Shown: positions 7,858 through 17,563 of the stretch, piece by piece
Position numbering within the stretch: position 1 is the stretch's first letter
Layout of the letters: each line of letters opens with the position of its first letter
Assembly (NCBI RefSeq): GCF_001875325.1
Contig: NZ_MDDC01000011.1
Location: 50,488-114,487 of the forward strand
DNA: 64,000 nucleotides
Direction of reading: 5' to 3'
Source: Neomoorella thermoacetica
GTDB taxonomy: Bacteria > Bacillota > DSM-521 > Neomoorellales > Neomoorellaceae
Program-made: the position numbers and the translations under genes
The notes under the pieces: generated by a model
What the model saw: the letters and a program-made list of their open reading frames with translations, nothing else
Told to the model about the DNA's origin: nothing
The model's database searches: none

Positions 7858-9152
7858 GCCTTGATCTCCCCCAGAAAATCATAGATATTATAGAGATGGG
7901 TCAGCTTTACTGTAACCATGCTACCGGCTGGTGAGGGATCCCCTTTAACATATACCACACCATCTACTTCCGGGGCCTGGCGCATACTGCGCCCTACCTC
8001 CGGCCCTTCCTTCAAAACCTGGACCTCCCGGCCCAGCCAGCCCTCATTACAGGCCCTGGTAATGGATTGCTGGTGGAGCATCAACCTCTGGTAACGTTCT
8101 TCCTTAACCTCTTCCGGTACCTGGCCTGGAAGGCCCGCCGCTACTGTACCTTCCTCGGGAGAGAATTTAAAGGCCCCCACCCAGTCCAGCCGGGCGGCAG
8201 TAAGGAAGTCAAGAAGGATTTGAAAATCCTGTTCCTCCTCCCCGGGAAAGCCCACGATAAAGGTAGAGCGGATAGTTATCTCCGGTATGGCCCGCCGCAG
8301 GTTTTCTATAGCTCTCAAGCCCGCCGCCCCCGTCCCGGGACGACCCATACGCTTCAAAACGCCTTCACTGGCATGCTGCAGGGGTAAATCCAGGTAAGGT
8401 ACAACCCCGGGCACAGTAGTCATAACCTCGATCAACTCCGGGGTGATCCGGGTCGGGTAGGCGTAGAGTAGACGCACCCACTCTATCCCATCTATACTCG
8501 CCAGGCGGCGCAGGAGTTCCGGCAGGCGGTATTCTCCGTAACAGTCCAGGCCGTAAGCCGTCGTATCCTGGGCTACCAGGACCAGCTCTTTTACGCCCCT
8601 GGCCGCCAGGAAAACGGCCTCGGCCACCACCTTCTCCAAGGGGCGGCTGCGATAAGGCCCCTTGATGGCCGGGATGGTACAGTAGGTGCAGCGATTATTG
8701 CACCCTTCGGCAATTTTTAAATAGGCAAAGGGCTTCCCATCTTCGATACGGCGTGGCAATCCCCCGGTAACCATTTCCGGGCCCGGTACATCCAGCACCC
8801 TTTCACCCTTTAGTACCCGGTTAATAATTTCCGGCAAGCGGCCTGTTGCCCCTGGTCCGATGAAGGCTGCTGCCTCCGGCAATTCCTGCCATAACTCGGA
8901 GGCGTATTGCTGGGCCAGGCAACCGGCAACAATAATCCGCGGGTGACTGGCAGCCCGGGCCAGCTCCAGGATCGTATCTAAAGCCTCTTCCCTGGCAGCG
9001 GTAATAAAGCTGCAGGTGTTAACGATTACCACTTCCGCCTGCCGGGGATCGCTGACCAATTCCAGGCGGCTCTCTTCCAGGACTCCCAGCATATATTCGC
9101 TTTCTACCTGGTTTTTAGGACAACCCAGGTTTATAACGGCAACTCTTATCAT
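7854..9152 (-). CDS. rimO: ribosomal protein S12 methylthiotransferase RimO (radical SAM)
   Basis: RimO adds a methylthio group to an aspartate of ribosomal protein S12. Order of domains: N-terminal MTTase domain (VINLGCPKNQVESEYMLG, VNTCSFI, VAGCLAQQY, supplying three cluster cysteines), radical SAM core with CNNRCTYC near residue 150, and a C-terminal TRAM domain ending in VTVKLTHLYNIYDFLGE. The short 432-residue form and the GCPKNQVESE start separate it from MiaB. It overlaps both neighbours by four bases, so rodZ, rimO and pgsA are probably translated together. Confidence 0.95.
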   Translation of the reverse strand: MIRVAVINLGCPKNQVESEYMLGVLEESRLELVSDPRQAEVVIVNTCSFITAAREEALDTILELARAASHPRIIVAGCLAQQYASELWQELPEAAAFIGPGATGRLPEIINRVLKGERVLDVPGPEMVTGGLPRRIEDGKPFAYLKIAEGCNNRCTYCTIPAIKGPYRSRPLEKVVAEAVFLAARGVKELVLVAQDTTAYGLDCYGEYRLPELLRRLASIDGIEWVRLLYAYPTRITPELIEVMTTVPGVVPYLDLPLQHASEGVLKRMGRPGTGAAGLRAIENLRRAIPEITIRSTFIVGFPGEEEQDFQILLDFLTAARLDWVGAFKFSPEEGTVAAGLPGQVPEEVKEERYQRLMLHQQSITRACNEGWLGREVQVLKEGPEVGRSMRQAPEVDGVVYVKGDPSPAGSMVTVKLTHLYNIYDFLGEIKA

Positions 9153-9892
9153 TGCTTTTTAATTATGCGCAACTGGTTAGCGCCCTTATCAGCTTCAAAG
9201 GTAACTACACTCCCTGCTTTACCCAGGGGTGGCTGCACCTGACCGTTGAAGGTTACCTCGACGGCGCCTGCGCTCCCAAGGGTTACACTCACTTTATCCT
9301 GTCCCTGAAAGACCTTTTCATCTCCGGACTTGAGCGTCCCGGAGAAATCGGCCTTACCGTCGACGACTGCTCCTACCCAGCAATTCCCGGTAGCCCGGAT
9401 CTTAACCTCTACCCCCTGGGCCTGGGATGGCGGTGAAGTCGGCTGTACCGGGGTTACAGGTACCGGAGTTGCTGGTGCCGGTTGGGTAACCGGCGGCGGT
9501 GCCGGTGGCTGCTCCGGCGAAGGGCGATAATAGCTATATAAACGATTCACGCCCCAGAGGACCAGGATAATTCCCAGGATAAGCAACCAGCGGCTCCATC
9601 CCCTGGAGGTTAACCTGGGTGTGGTAATACCGGATTCCTCTACCTGGTAAGCCTCCTTAGGGGGGTATTCTTCCTTAAAGCGGGCAGTTAATTCCGCGGG
9701 ATCCAGCCCCAGGAAGCGGGCATAATTACGTAAAAAGCCCAGGGCGTAAACCCGCCCGGGAATTTCATCATAGGTTCCATTTTCAAGGGCCTCAAGGTAC
9801 TTCAGACGGATTTTGGTGGCTTCTTCTGCTTCGCGCAGGGATATTCCCTTCTCCTGGCGCGTAGAGCGAAGGATCTCGCCTACCTGTCCCAT
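9149..9892 (-). CDS. rodZ: RodZ-like protein: helix-turn-helix, one membrane span, C-terminal DUF4115 domain
   Basis: RodZ family proteins link MreB filaments to the membrane. The N-terminal 75 residues form a Cro/C1-type HTH (GEILRSTRQEKGISLREAEE, then NGTYDEIPGRVYALGFLRNYARFLGL); a basic linker precedes one TM segment (WLLILGIILVLWGVNRLYSYY), a proline-rich linker (PSPEQPPAPPPVTQPAP), and a beta-rich DUF4115 domain (VEVKIRATGNCWVGAVVDGK). Start chosen at MGQVGEIL, with AGGAGGTG five bases upstream; an earlier start would put that site inside the gene. It sits 54 bases after ftsK. Confidence 0.9.
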   Translation of the reverse strand: MGQVGEILRSTRQEKGISLREAEEATKIRLKYLEALENGTYDEIPGRVYALGFLRNYARFLGLDPAELTARFKEEYPPKEAYQVEESGITTPRLTSRGWSRWLLILGIILVLWGVNRLYSYYRPSPEQPPAPPPVTQPAPATPVPVTPVQPTSPPSQAQGVEVKIRATGNCWVGAVVDGKADFSGTLKSGDEKVFQGQDKVSVTLGSAGAVEVTFNGQVQPPLGKAGSVVTFEADKGANQLRIIKKQ

Positions 9893-9946
9893 AGCCTCAC
9901 CTCCTGGTACTCTAGTCTTCGACACCTGTCAAGAAGATTCCTGCCC

Positions 9947-12277
9947 TCAGGATTCATCATTTGCGCCAAATAGTTCCTGATATTCCTCCCAATTGGTAAG
10001 AATGGCCCGGGGCTTGGTTCCTTCATGACCGCCGACAAACCCCCTGGCTTCCATCATATCCATCAGTCGTGCCGCTCTGGTATAGCCTACCCGCAGGCGC
10101 CGCTGGAGCATGGAGATTGAAGCCTGGCCCGTTTCCAGGACCACCCTGACGGCAGCCGGAAAAAGTTCGTCCGCGGCTTCGTTGTTTTCTTCCCCCGCTT
10201 CTTCGCCTTTTAAAAAATTTGGGTTGTATTCCGGCCGGCCTTGCTGCTTCACATAAGTAACCAGGTCCTCAACCTCCCGGTCGGAGACATAAACCCCCTG
10301 GACGCGAATGGGTTTACTCGCCCCGATGGGCAGGAAAAGCATGTCGCCCCTTCCCAGGAGCCTCTCAGCTCCGGCCATATCCAGGATAGTCCGGGAATCA
10401 ACCTGGGAAGAAACCGCAAAGGCAATCCGCGATGAGATATTGGCCTTGATTAAACCGGTAATAACGTCTACCGAGGGTCTCTGGGTGGCGACTACCAGGT
10501 GGATACCCGCCGCCCTGGCCATCTGGGCCAGGCGGCAGATGGCGTCTTCTACATCTGCTGGAGCAACCATCATCAAGTCGGCCAGCTCATCAATCAAAAC
10601 GACCACCAGGGGGAGGGTTTCCTGGCCGTTATTCTCCTTTTGCTGGAGACGGTTGTACCTGGTAATATCCTTGACTCCCGTTTCAGCAAAAAGCTGGTAA
10701 CGTTTCTCCATTTCATTGACCATCCAGTGGAGGGCGGTCGCAGCCTTTTTAGGCTGGCTGACCACCGGGGCCAGCAGGTGGGGGATACCGTTATACTGGG
10801 TTAGCTCCACCATCTTGGGATCAATCATTAAAAGCTTCAATTCCTGGGGAGTGGCTTTAAAGAGCAGGCTGCAGATAAGGGCGTTTAAGCACACGCTCTT
10901 ACCGGAACCGGTAGCCCCGGCAATGAGCAAGTGGGGCATCTTGGCCAGGTCGGCGATAACCGGATTACCGGCAATATCCTTACCGAGAGCTACCGTCAAA
11001 CGGCTGCTGGCTTCGGTAAAGCTCGGGTCTTCCAGCACTTCCCGCAGGTGAACGACAGCAATCTCCTTATTGGGTACTTCGATGCCCACGGCCGACTTGC
11101 CGGGAATGGGAGCCTCGATGCGCACCTGGGAAGCGGCCAGGCTTAAAGCTATATCGTCGGCCAGGCTGACGATCCGGCTCACTTTTACCCCCGGCGCCGG
11201 GTGGACCTCGTAACGGGTAACAGCCGGGCCACAGCTAACCTGGGTTACCTTCACCTTGACCCCGAAACTGTCCAGGGTATCCTCAAGGATCTTAATCCTG
11301 TCGGTAATATCCTTTTCCAGGCGGGGGTTTTTAACCCTAACTGGACGACTTAAAAGGTTTAAGGGTGGCAGGACATATGCCCCGGAAGGTTCAGAAACGC
11401 CCTCTTCCTCCGGGACAGCGGTGTTGTCCGCCTGGAGGTTAACCTTGGGTCGCCGCCGGTTTTTTTTGTCTTCCTCAGCAACAGGAGGGGGGGTACTTTC
11501 AGGATATACCTTAACCGGTACGGGTACGGGTTCCTCTTTGCTAATAGCCGGCGTAATTACCGGCGGGGGTTCGGGTGGAGGGTTAATGACTACCGGTACT
11601 TCCTCCTGTTCTTCCGGCTGGGATCCGGTCCTGTTTTTCCTTCGTTTTCCCCTTTCTTTTTTCGCAACCGGTTCCTCTTCGTCAACTTCGGTAAAAAGGA
11701 AAGCCAGGAGCCAGGCCCTGACAGCAGGAATTACTGTTCCCAACCCCTGCCCGATGCGGCGTAATATACGGGTCAAGGAAATCCCTGTAGCCAGGAGAAA
11801 GGATATTACCGCCAGGGCGGCCAGAACAATCCAGGTGCCCAGGCGGCCAAAAATAGACTTCAACATCAAACCACCCACAGCACCGATGAAACCGCCACCC
11901 TGGCCGGCCAGGCCGCTCGCCAGGACTTCCTTATAACTGTTACCGTCCATTAAAGGCTGATGCAGGGCGCTTAACAGGGTTACAAAAAGTAATATCCCTC
12001 CGGCCAGCCTGGGCCGGGAATCCTTAACCCTGCCGCCGATAATGAGCCTTACTCCCCAGGCAGCCAGCAGGAGGGGAAATAGATATTTACCCTCCCCGGT
12101 CATGGCCCTTAAAAACTGGACCAGCAGCTGGCCAATAGCCCCAATACTGGCTGCTGAACCTGCATATCCCAGATCCAGGATATAAAGGCCCGCCAGGCAG
12201 AGAAAGGAAAAAGCTACCAGGGCTACACCCATGATCTCGTTTTTTATCTTCTCACTTATGATCCTGGCAGGAGGCAT
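9947..12277 (-). CDS. ftsK: DNA translocase FtsK/SpoIIIE
   Basis: Membrane-anchored hexameric DNA pump for chromosome segregation at division or sporulation septa. The first ~190 residues contain about four TM helices, followed by a basic and proline-rich linker, then the alpha/beta motor: Walker [11 protein letters not shown], Walker [14 protein letters not shown], RMAxGIHLVxATQRPS-type segment, and the C-terminal gamma winged helix ([20 protein letters not shown]) that reads SRS/KOPS-type sequences. 776 residues is normal for the SpoIIIE branch. It diverges from tepA across a 154-base promoter region and leads into rodZ-rimO-pgsA. Confidence 0.96.
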   Translation of the reverse strand: MPPARIISEKIKNEIMGVALVAFSFLCLAGLYILDLGYAGSAASIGAIGQLLVQFLRAMTGEGKYLFPLLLAAWGVRLIIGGRVKDSRPRLAGGILLFVTLLSALHQPLMDGNSYKEVLASGLAGQGGGFIGAVGGLMLKSIFGRLGTWIVLAALAVISFLLATGISLTRILRRIGQGLGTVIPAVRAWLLAFLFTEVDEEEPVAKKERGKRRKNRTGSQPEEQEEVPVVINPPPEPPPVITPAISKEEPVPVPVKVYPESTPPPVAEEDKKNRRRPKVNLQADNTAVPEEEGVSEPSGAYVLPPLNLLSRPVRVKNPRLEKDITDRIKILEDTLDSFGVKVKVTQVSCGPAVTRYEVHPAPGVKVSRIVSLADDIALSLAASQVRIEAPIPGKSAVGIEVPNKEIAVVHLREVLEDPSFTEASSRLTVALGKDIAGNPVIADLAKMPHLLIAGATGSGKSVCLNALICSLLFKATPQELKLLMIDPKMVELTQYNGIPHLLAPVVSQPKKAATALHWMVNEMEKRYQLFAETGVKDITRYNRLQQKENNGQETLPLVVVLIDELADLMMVAPADVEDAICRLAQMARAAGIHLVVATQRPSVDVITGLIKANISSRIAFAVSSQVDSRTILDMAGAERLLGRGDMLFLPIGASKPIRVQGVYVSDREVEDLVTYVKQQGRPEYNPNFLKGEEAGEENNEAADELFPAAVRVVLETGQASISMLQRRLRVGYTRAARLMDMMEARGFVGGHEGTKPRAILTNWEEYQELFGANDES

Positions 12278-12431
12278 TTTCCATCACCCCGGTTGCTTCT
12301 ATTCTACGCCAGGCGGCCAGATTCCTTGCACTGCCTTTAAAAAGTATCAATGTATGTTTACCTCTTCTTATCCTTATACTAATCTAAGCCAACCTATGAA
12401 TGAGTGTTTACGAAGAAGGAGGAAAGCTAAG
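12278..12431. promoter_or_regulatory. divergent promoter region between ftsK and tepA
   Basis: This A+T-richer gap must carry promoters in both directions. On the plus strand a TATACT lies at 12385-12390 without a convincing -35 partner. On the minus strand TTGGCT followed 16 bases later by TAAGAA is a weak candidate for ftsK. Neither pair is good enough to call a specific promoter. Confidence 0.4.
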
Positions 12432-13211
12432 ATGCCTGGTCCCGATATTAATCCCCATCCGGTACCAAACCAGCCGGCAGCGCCCCCACCCCATCCCCAG
12501 AGGGAACCAGCCAGGAGTAATTTTGGGCACCGTCCCGCCAATCCCGAGGTAGAAAACATCAAAGAGCTAGGGCAGACCAGTGTTCCTGACTTTAAAAGTG
12601 AAATCCACTGCCTGCAGATCGTCGGCCAGATCGAGGGGCACCTGGTAATGCCTCCCCAGAACAAGACTACCAAATATGAACATATTATTCCCCAGCTGGT
12701 AGCCGTAGAACAGGATCCCGGCATCAGGGGTCTTCTGGTGGTCTTAAATACCGTCGGCGGTGATGTCGAAGCAGGCCTGGCAATTGCCGAAATGCTGGTC
12801 AGCATGTCCAAACCGGTGGTTTCCCTGGTCCTGGGTGGCGGGCATAGCATCGGCGTGCCAATCTCTGTGGCAGCAAATTATTCCTTTATTGCTGAGACAG
12901 CGACCATGACCATCCACCCTATTCGCCTTACGGGTATGGTCATCGGCGTACCCCAGACCTATGAATACCTGGATAAAATGCAGGACCGGGTCATTCGTTT
13001 CATTGTCGAGCACGCCAACATCTCTGAGAAGGAACTGCGGCGGCTGATGTTCCAGACCGGGGAATTGGCCCGGGATATCGGTACCATCCTGGTCGGCCAG
13101 GATGCCGTAAGAGTAGGGTTAATCGATGAAGTCGGCGGCCTGGCGTCTGCCGTCCGGAAAGTGAAGGAACTCATCGCGGCAGGCTCCCCCGGTCCGGGGA
13201 GGCGACACTGA
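12432..13211 (+). CDS. tepA: ClpP-fold serine protease TepA (YmfB family)
   Basis: TepA is a ClpP-like cytosolic protease-fold protein reported to enhance translocation in Bacillus. After a proline-rich disordered N-terminus of about 60 residues the ClpP fold begins ([13 protein letters not shown]). The catalytic serine region is [11 protein letters not shown] and the histidine region is [12 protein letters not shown], giving a plausible Ser-His pair. The ATG chosen has AAGGAGG nine bases upstream; the frame is open further upstream, but that part overlaps the divergent promoter and ftsK. It is one of only two housekeeping genes on the plus strand, and its stop overlaps ylzJ (TGATG). The ftsK-tepA-RNase J neighbourhood is conserved in Bacillus. 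Confidence 0.92.
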   Translation: MPGPDINPHPVPNQPAAPPPHPQREPARSNFGHRPANPEVENIKELGQTSVPDFKSEIHCLQIVGQIEGHLVMPPQNKTTKYEHIIPQLVAVEQDPGIRGLLVVLNTVGGDVEAGLAIAEMLVSMSKPVVSLVLGGGHSIGVPISVAANYSFIAETATMTIHPIRLTGMVIGVPQTYEYLDKMQDRVIRFIVEHANISEKELRRLMFQTGELARDIGTILVGQDAVRVGLIDEVGGLASAVRKVKELIAAGSPGPGRRH

Positions 13212-13477
13212 TGTATCTTTACAGCCCCTTACCGCCGGAGCTTATCTGGGAGGGTATGGATGACTTCTGCCCCCAGCGGCAGGAGTTCAGAGTGGGCCGT
13301 TTAACCCTGGAGATTGAGCCCCTGGGCTTCAACCAGGCCCGGATCACCCGACTTCTGAGCACCGACCCGGCCGACTATTTATATAGCCCCTACCAGCCGG
13401 GATGCATTATCAACTTTGCCCCGGAGAGCATAATCGACCCCCGCAGTCTCAATAATATAAAGCCTGCAGGATTATAA
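13211..13477 (+). CDS. YlzJ-like protein of unknown function
   Basis: Small 88-residue protein starting [19 protein letters not shown], the typical N-terminus of YlzJ-like proteins found next to tepA in spore-forming Firmicutes. No catalytic motif or membrane segment is visible. The stretch YLYSPYQPGCIINF near residue 57 is also family-like. Its ATG overlaps the tepA stop codon by one base, so it is co-translated. The function of the family is not established. Confidence 0.85.
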   Translation: MYLYSPLPPELIWEGMDDFCPQRQEFRVGRLTLEIEPLGFNQARITRLLSTDPADYLYSPYQPGCIINFAPESIIDPRSLNNIKPAGL

Positions 13478-13510
13478 AGCCCCAAGTTCCGTACTCCCCG
13501 CTGGCAGTAA

Positions 13511-13540
13511 AGAACCGGTGCTCGTGGCACCGGTTCTTTA
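13511..13540. terminator. bidirectional terminator between convergent ylzJ and rnjA
   Basis: AGAACCGGTGC, loop TCGTG, GCACCGGTTCT: an 11-base-pair perfect stem with TTTA on the plus side and TTTA on the minus side. Both ylzJ and the dapB-to-rnjA run end here. Confidence 0.88.
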
Positions 13541-13544
13541 GTAG

Positions 13545-15212
13545 TTATACCTCCATAATAATAGGCAGGATCATGGGGCGCCGCCTGGTTTTTTCGTAGA
13601 GGAATTTGCCCAGGATATCACGGATATTGCCCTTAATGGTTGACCAGTCATTTACCTTGCGTTCACTGCACTTATCAAGGGCCTGGCGGACCCTTTCTTT
13701 GGCCTCATCCAGCAGTTCCTCACTCTCGCGTACATAGACAAACCCCCGCGAGATAATATCCGGCCCGGCGACTACACTCCCGGTTTCTTTACTCAGGGTA
13801 AGGACCACAATGAGCAGGCCGTCCTGGGCGAGTTGTTTGCGATCCCGCAGGACGATATTGCCCACATCCCCCACCCCCAGGCCGTCAATCAGGAGGCGAC
13901 CGGCGGTGACACGGCCATTAAAGTTACCAACCTCCCTGGTAAACTCCATTACCTGGCCGTTTTCAGCCACAAAAATATTTTCCGGAGGTATTCCCAGCTC
14001 TTCAGCCAGGCGGGCGTGTTTAATCAACATGCGGTACTCGCCGTGGACGGGGACGAAAAACTTGGGCTTGACCAGACTGAGGACCAGTTTCAGTTCCTCC
14101 TGGCTAGCATGACCGGAAACGTGGACCCCTTCAACGGCTTCATGATAGACATCGGCACCCTGTTTAAACAGCTGGTCTACCGTTCGCGCCACCAATTTTT
14201 CATTGCCCGGGATGGGCAAGGCGGAAATAACCACCGTATCCCCGGGAACAATTTCAATCTGGCGGTGATCATTCCGGGCAATCCGGGTCAGGGCCGACAT
14301 GGGCTCCCCCTGGCTGCCGGTAGATATGATCACCGTCTGGTTTTTAGGCAAGTGGGCCAGTTCGCTCAGCTCCACCAGTGTACCTTCCGGGATATCCAGG
14401 TAACCGATCTCCTGGGCAATATTGACTACGTTTACCATGCTGCGGCCTACCACCGCTACTTTGCGATTGTACTTGTAAGCCGTAGATATTATCTGCTGGA
14501 CCCGGTGGATATTGGATGCGAAGCTGGCGATAATTATCCGTTCCCGTGCCCGGCGGAACACCTCATCAAAGGTCCCCCCGACTACGCGTTCGGACATGGT
14601 AAAGCCCGGTCGTTCAACATTGGTGCTGTCCGACATCAGCACCAGGACGCCCTTTTCACCCAGCTCGGCAAACTTATAGAAATCAAAGACTTCCCCGTCG
14701 ATAGGTGTATAATCAATTTTAAAATCGCTGGTGTGAACTATGGTGCCCACCGGCGTATGAATAGCCAGGGCGACAGTATCGGCAATGGAATGGCTGACAT
14801 GAATAAACTCAACCCTGAAAGGGCCGATCCTTAAAGTATCCCTGGGCTTCACCTGCTGCAGCCGGACACCGTTAAGGTTACCCTGTTCCTTCAGTTTGGC
14901 CTGGATCAGGGCCAGGGTTAGCTTGGTTCCATAAACCGGCACATTTAGATCCTTTAAAACATAGGGTAGGGCACCGATATGATCTTCATGGCCGTGGGTG
15001 ACAATTATCCCCTTAACCATTTGCCGGTTTTCTACCAGGTAGGTGTAATCCGGGATGACCACATCGACACCCAGCAATTCATCCTCGGGAAAGGTCAAGC
15101 CACAATCGATGACCAGTATGCTGTTCCCGTACCTGATCGCCATCATGTTCTTGCCGATTTCCCCGAGGCCACCCAGGGGGATCAAGGAAACCTTACGCTC
15201 ATTTTCGGCCAT
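13545..15212 (-). CDS. rnjA: ribonuclease J (metallo-beta-lactamase/beta-CASP exo- and endoribonuclease)
   Basis: RNase J combines 5'-3' exonuclease and endonuclease activity in mRNA decay and rRNA maturation. The metal site HGHEDHIGALPYVL is near residue 75, followed by HVSHSIADTVALAI, the beta-CASP motifs VLMSDSTNVERPGFT and ISTGSQGEPMSALTRIA, the VHVSGHASQEE segment and FVPVHGEYRM, and a C-terminal domain. Start MAENERKVSLIPLGG is chosen on GGAGGTG six bases upstream. In Bacillus the same position after dapA holds rnjB; here the full catalytic set suggests the main active RNase J. A good sigma-A promoter and a leader hairpin precede it. Confidence 0.95.
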   Translation of the reverse strand: MAENERKVSLIPLGGLGEIGKNMMAIRYGNSILVIDCGLTFPEDELLGVDVVIPDYTYLVENRQMVKGIIVTHGHEDHIGALPYVLKDLNVPVYGTKLTLALIQAKLKEQGNLNGVRLQQVKPRDTLRIGPFRVEFIHVSHSIADTVALAIHTPVGTIVHTSDFKIDYTPIDGEVFDFYKFAELGEKGVLVLMSDSTNVERPGFTMSERVVGGTFDEVFRRARERIIIASFASNIHRVQQIISTAYKYNRKVAVVGRSMVNVVNIAQEIGYLDIPEGTLVELSELAHLPKNQTVIISTGSQGEPMSALTRIARNDHRQIEIVPGDTVVISALPIPGNEKLVARTVDQLFKQGADVYHEAVEGVHVSGHASQEELKLVLSLVKPKFFVPVHGEYRMLIKHARLAEELGIPPENIFVAENGQVMEFTREVGNFNGRVTAGRLLIDGLGVGDVGNIVLRDRKQLAQDGLLIVVLTLSKETGSVVAGPDIISRGFVYVRESEELLDEAKERVRQALDKCSERKVNDWSTIKGNIRDILGKFLYEKTRRRPMILPIIMEV

Positions 15213-15266
15213 TAATCCACCTCCATCTTCAGTTTTCAAAGAAGCAAACCTGAGGCGCCAATTAAA

Positions 15267-15295
15267 TACCGGGCCTGCAGTTCGCCGACCCGGTA
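15267..15295 (-). promoter_or_regulatory. hairpin in the rnjA leader
   Basis: On the minus strand TACCGGGTC pairs with GGCCCGGTA (nine pairs, one G-U) around an 11-base loop and is followed by TTTAATT. It lies about 30 bases after the expected transcription start. It could protect the 5' end or attenuate; the U-tract is short, so terminator activity is uncertain. Confidence 0.5.
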
Positions 15296-15323
15296 CTATT
15301 TACGTTCTTAACCAGCTATTTTT

Positions 15324-15352
15324 ATTATACCCTATCTAGTCCCGACTTGCAA
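15324..15352 (-). promoter_or_regulatory. sigma-A promoter of rnjA
   Basis: TTGCAA and TATAAT are separated by exactly 17 bases on the minus strand, just after dapA. This gives rnjA its own promoter in addition to read-through from the lysine cluster. Confidence 0.8.
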
Positions 15353-15364
15353 CCTTTTTGGGGA

Positions 15365-16243
15365 CTACAACAGGCCTGTTTCCTTTAATGCAGCAGCGAT
15401 TTTCTCCTTTTCCTCCCGGGTGGCCCCTACCAGGGGCAAACGCACCGGCCCGGCCGGTAGTCCCAACATTTGCAGGGCCTCCTTTACCGGTACCGGGTTG
15501 GTGGTTATAAAGAGAGCTTTAAAGAGGGGGAAGAGTTCCCGGTGGAGAGCCGCCGCCCCCTGGACATCCCCGGCAGTAAAGGCCCTGACCATGGCCTGCA
15601 TCTTCTCCCCGGCTACGTGGGCGGCGACGCTGATAATGCCGTAACCTCCCACAGCCATCAGGGGCAGGGTCAGGGAGTCGTCGCCGCTATATAACAGAAA
15701 ACCGGCCGGCGCCTGCCGCAGGATGGCCGTTGCCTGGTCCAGATCGCCGCTGGCCTCTTTAACGGCCTTGATATTCTTGATCTCCGCCAGGCGCAGGATT
15801 GTAGTCACATCCATATTGCGCCCGGTACGGGAAGGAATATTATAAAGTATAATGGGCAGGGCGGTGGCCGCAGCTATAGCTTTAAAATGCTGGTAAAGGC
15901 CCTCCTGGGATGGCCGGTTGTAATAGGGCACCACGAGCATCAAGCCATCTACTCCCAGGGCCTCGGCCTCCCGGGAGAGTTCGATGCTGGCGGCAGTGGA
16001 ATTGGTGCCTGTACCGGCGATGACTGCCGCTCGGTCGCCGACTGCTTCTTTCACCGCCCGGAAAAGGGCTATTTTTTCCTCATGGGTCAGGGTCGGCGAT
16101 TCCCCGGTAGTGCCGGCGACCACCAGCCCGTCACTGCCGTGGTCTACCAGGTAGGTGGCCAGCCTGCGGGCACCGTCTAAATCCAATTTCCCGTCTGCTG
16201 TAAAGGGAGTTACCATCGCCGTTAAGATTCTACCCCACTGCAT
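15365..16243 (-). CDS. dapA: 4-hydroxy-tetrahydrodipicolinate synthase
   Basis: DapA condenses pyruvate with aspartate semialdehyde, the branch step to lysine, diaminopimelate and dipicolinate. Class I aldolase TIM barrel: GTTGESPTLTHEEK near residue 45, YYNRPSQEG, the tyrosine in LYNIPSRTG, and the Schiff-base lysine in IKAVKEASGD near residue 160. 292 residues is typical. GCGAGGTG precedes the ATG. Its start overlaps the dapG stop by 14 bases, so the two enzymes are probably co-translated. As last gene of the run it serves both cell-wall precursor and spore DPA synthesis. Confidence 0.97.
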   Translation of the reverse strand: MQWGRILTAMVTPFTADGKLDLDGARRLATYLVDHGSDGLVVAGTTGESPTLTHEEKIALFRAVKEAVGDRAAVIAGTGTNSTAASIELSREAEALGVDGLMLVVPYYNRPSQEGLYQHFKAIAAATALPIILYNIPSRTGRNMDVTTILRLAEIKNIKAVKEASGDLDQATAILRQAPAGFLLYSGDDSLTLPLMAVGGYGIISVAAHVAGEKMQAMVRAFTAGDVQGAAALHRELFPLFKALFITTNPVPVKEALQMLGLPAGPVRLPLVGATREEKEKIAAALKETGLL

Positions 16244-17471
16244 AAGCTTTCACCTCGCCTGTTTCACCGTCGTTAAGTTTAAACTCACGGTGGAGGGTTT
16301 GCACGGCTCGTTCCATATCCTTCCTGTCCACCAGGCACCAGATAGAAGTATAGGAATCTGCTGACTGGAGTATTTTTATACCCTCACGCTCCAGGGCCGT
16401 AACAATGGCAGCCATGACCCCGGGTACACCGCGCATGCCGGCCCCAACCGTGGCCACCTTGGCGCAGCCGGGGCGGGTAGTCACCTCCAGGCCCCGCCCT
16501 TTAATCAGTGCCAGGGCCTGCTGGGCAACCTCGCTTTTAACGGTAAAGACCAGTTCCCCGGGAAAGACATTGATAAAGTCGACGCTGATATTATTCTGAG
16601 CCAGCAGCGAGAAAACTTCCCCGGCCCCTTCTCCTGGGGGCAGGGAAACTCGCAGCTGGGTCAGGCCGTCCATATGGGTAATGCCGGTAATGACCCGGTC
16701 CCGGCTGATATGGACGCCAGTGACGCCCGGTTGCCAGGCTACCACCAGGGTACCCGGGCCGTCATTAAAGGTGGACTTGATCCGCAGGGGAATATTCTTT
16801 TGCCGTGCTATTTCCACAGCCCGGGGGTGGATTACCTTCGCCCCTTCATAAGCCATCTGACAAACCTCGTTATAGGTGATGGTGCTTAAGGTCCTGGCAT
16901 CGCTGACAATATGCGGGTCAGCAGTTTTAACCCCATCCACATCGGTAAAAATTTCTACTGCTTCCGCCCCCAGGGCAACCCCCAGGGCAACCGCCGTGGT
17001 GTCACTGCCACCCCTGCCCAGGGTGGTTACTTCCCCGGCTTCGGTGACTCCCTGGAAACCGGCTACCACCACTATCCGGCCCTGGTCCAGGTAGGATTGA
17101 ATCCGGCGCGGTTCAACCCTAAGTATACGGGCGTCCCCAAACTGGGCGTCGGTAATGATGCCGGCCTGGCCGCCCGTCAAGAAAACTGCCGGCAGGTCCC
17201 TGCTTTTAAGGAGACCGGCAAGGACCACCCCGGAAATAATCTCGCCACAAGCCAGCAGGAGATCCCGCTCCCGCGGGTCAACCTCGTTATCCCCCAGCAG
17301 TTCAAGGAGGGTATCAGTAGCATAGGGCGCGCCCCGGCGTCCCATAGCCGAAACGACTACTACCACCTGATAACCCTCCCGGCAGGCCCTTTCGATATGC
17401 CCGGTTACTACCAGGCGTTGCTCGGGGCTGGCTACTGACGAACCGCCGAACTTTTGGACCAGGACCTTCAC
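16230..17471 (-). CDS. dapG: aspartate kinase (DapG type, with ACT domains)
   Basis: Catalyses ATP-dependent phosphorylation of aspartate, first step of the aspartate pathway. The N-terminal kinase domain shows VQKFGGSSVASPEQR, GRGGSDTTAVALG and EIFTDVDGVKTADP; two C-terminal ACT domains follow (VSLPPGEGAGEVFSLLAQNN; KVATVGAGMRGVPGVMAAI), the usual site of feedback control. I chose the GTG at VKVLVQKFGG, because the earlier GTG lies in the GAGGTG ribosome-binding site. In Bacillus the dapG isozyme of this cluster responds to diaminopimelate; the regulator here cannot be read from sequence. Confidence 0.93.
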   Translation of the reverse strand: MKVLVQKFGGSSVASPEQRLVVTGHIERACREGYQVVVVVSAMGRRGAPYATDTLLELLGDNEVDPRERDLLLACGEIISGVVLAGLLKSRDLPAVFLTGGQAGIITDAQFGDARILRVEPRRIQSYLDQGRIVVVAGFQGVTEAGEVTTLGRGGSDTTAVALGVALGAEAVEIFTDVDGVKTADPHIVSDARTLSTITYNEVCQMAYEGAKVIHPRAVEIARQKNIPLRIKSTFNDGPGTLVVAWQPGVTGVHISRDRVITGITHMDGLTQLRVSLPPGEGAGEVFSLLAQNNISVDFINVFPGELVFTVKSEVAQQALALIKGRGLEVTTRPGCAKVATVGAGMRGVPGVMAAIVTALEREGIKILQSADSYTSIWCLVDRKDMERAVQTLHREFKLNDGETGEVKAYAVG

Positions 17472-17563
17472 GCCGGCCACCTCACTTCACTTGATTATTA
17501 GTACCCTGCCAGGCCTGCAGCCGGGTGCGCCGGGTTAAAAGGTTAAAAACTTTTTTCTTTTCC

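Noticed and set aside
11256..11936. 226-codon plus-strand open frame inside ftsK
   Set aside because: Antisense shadow of the proline- and charge-rich linker of ftsK, low complexity and no support.
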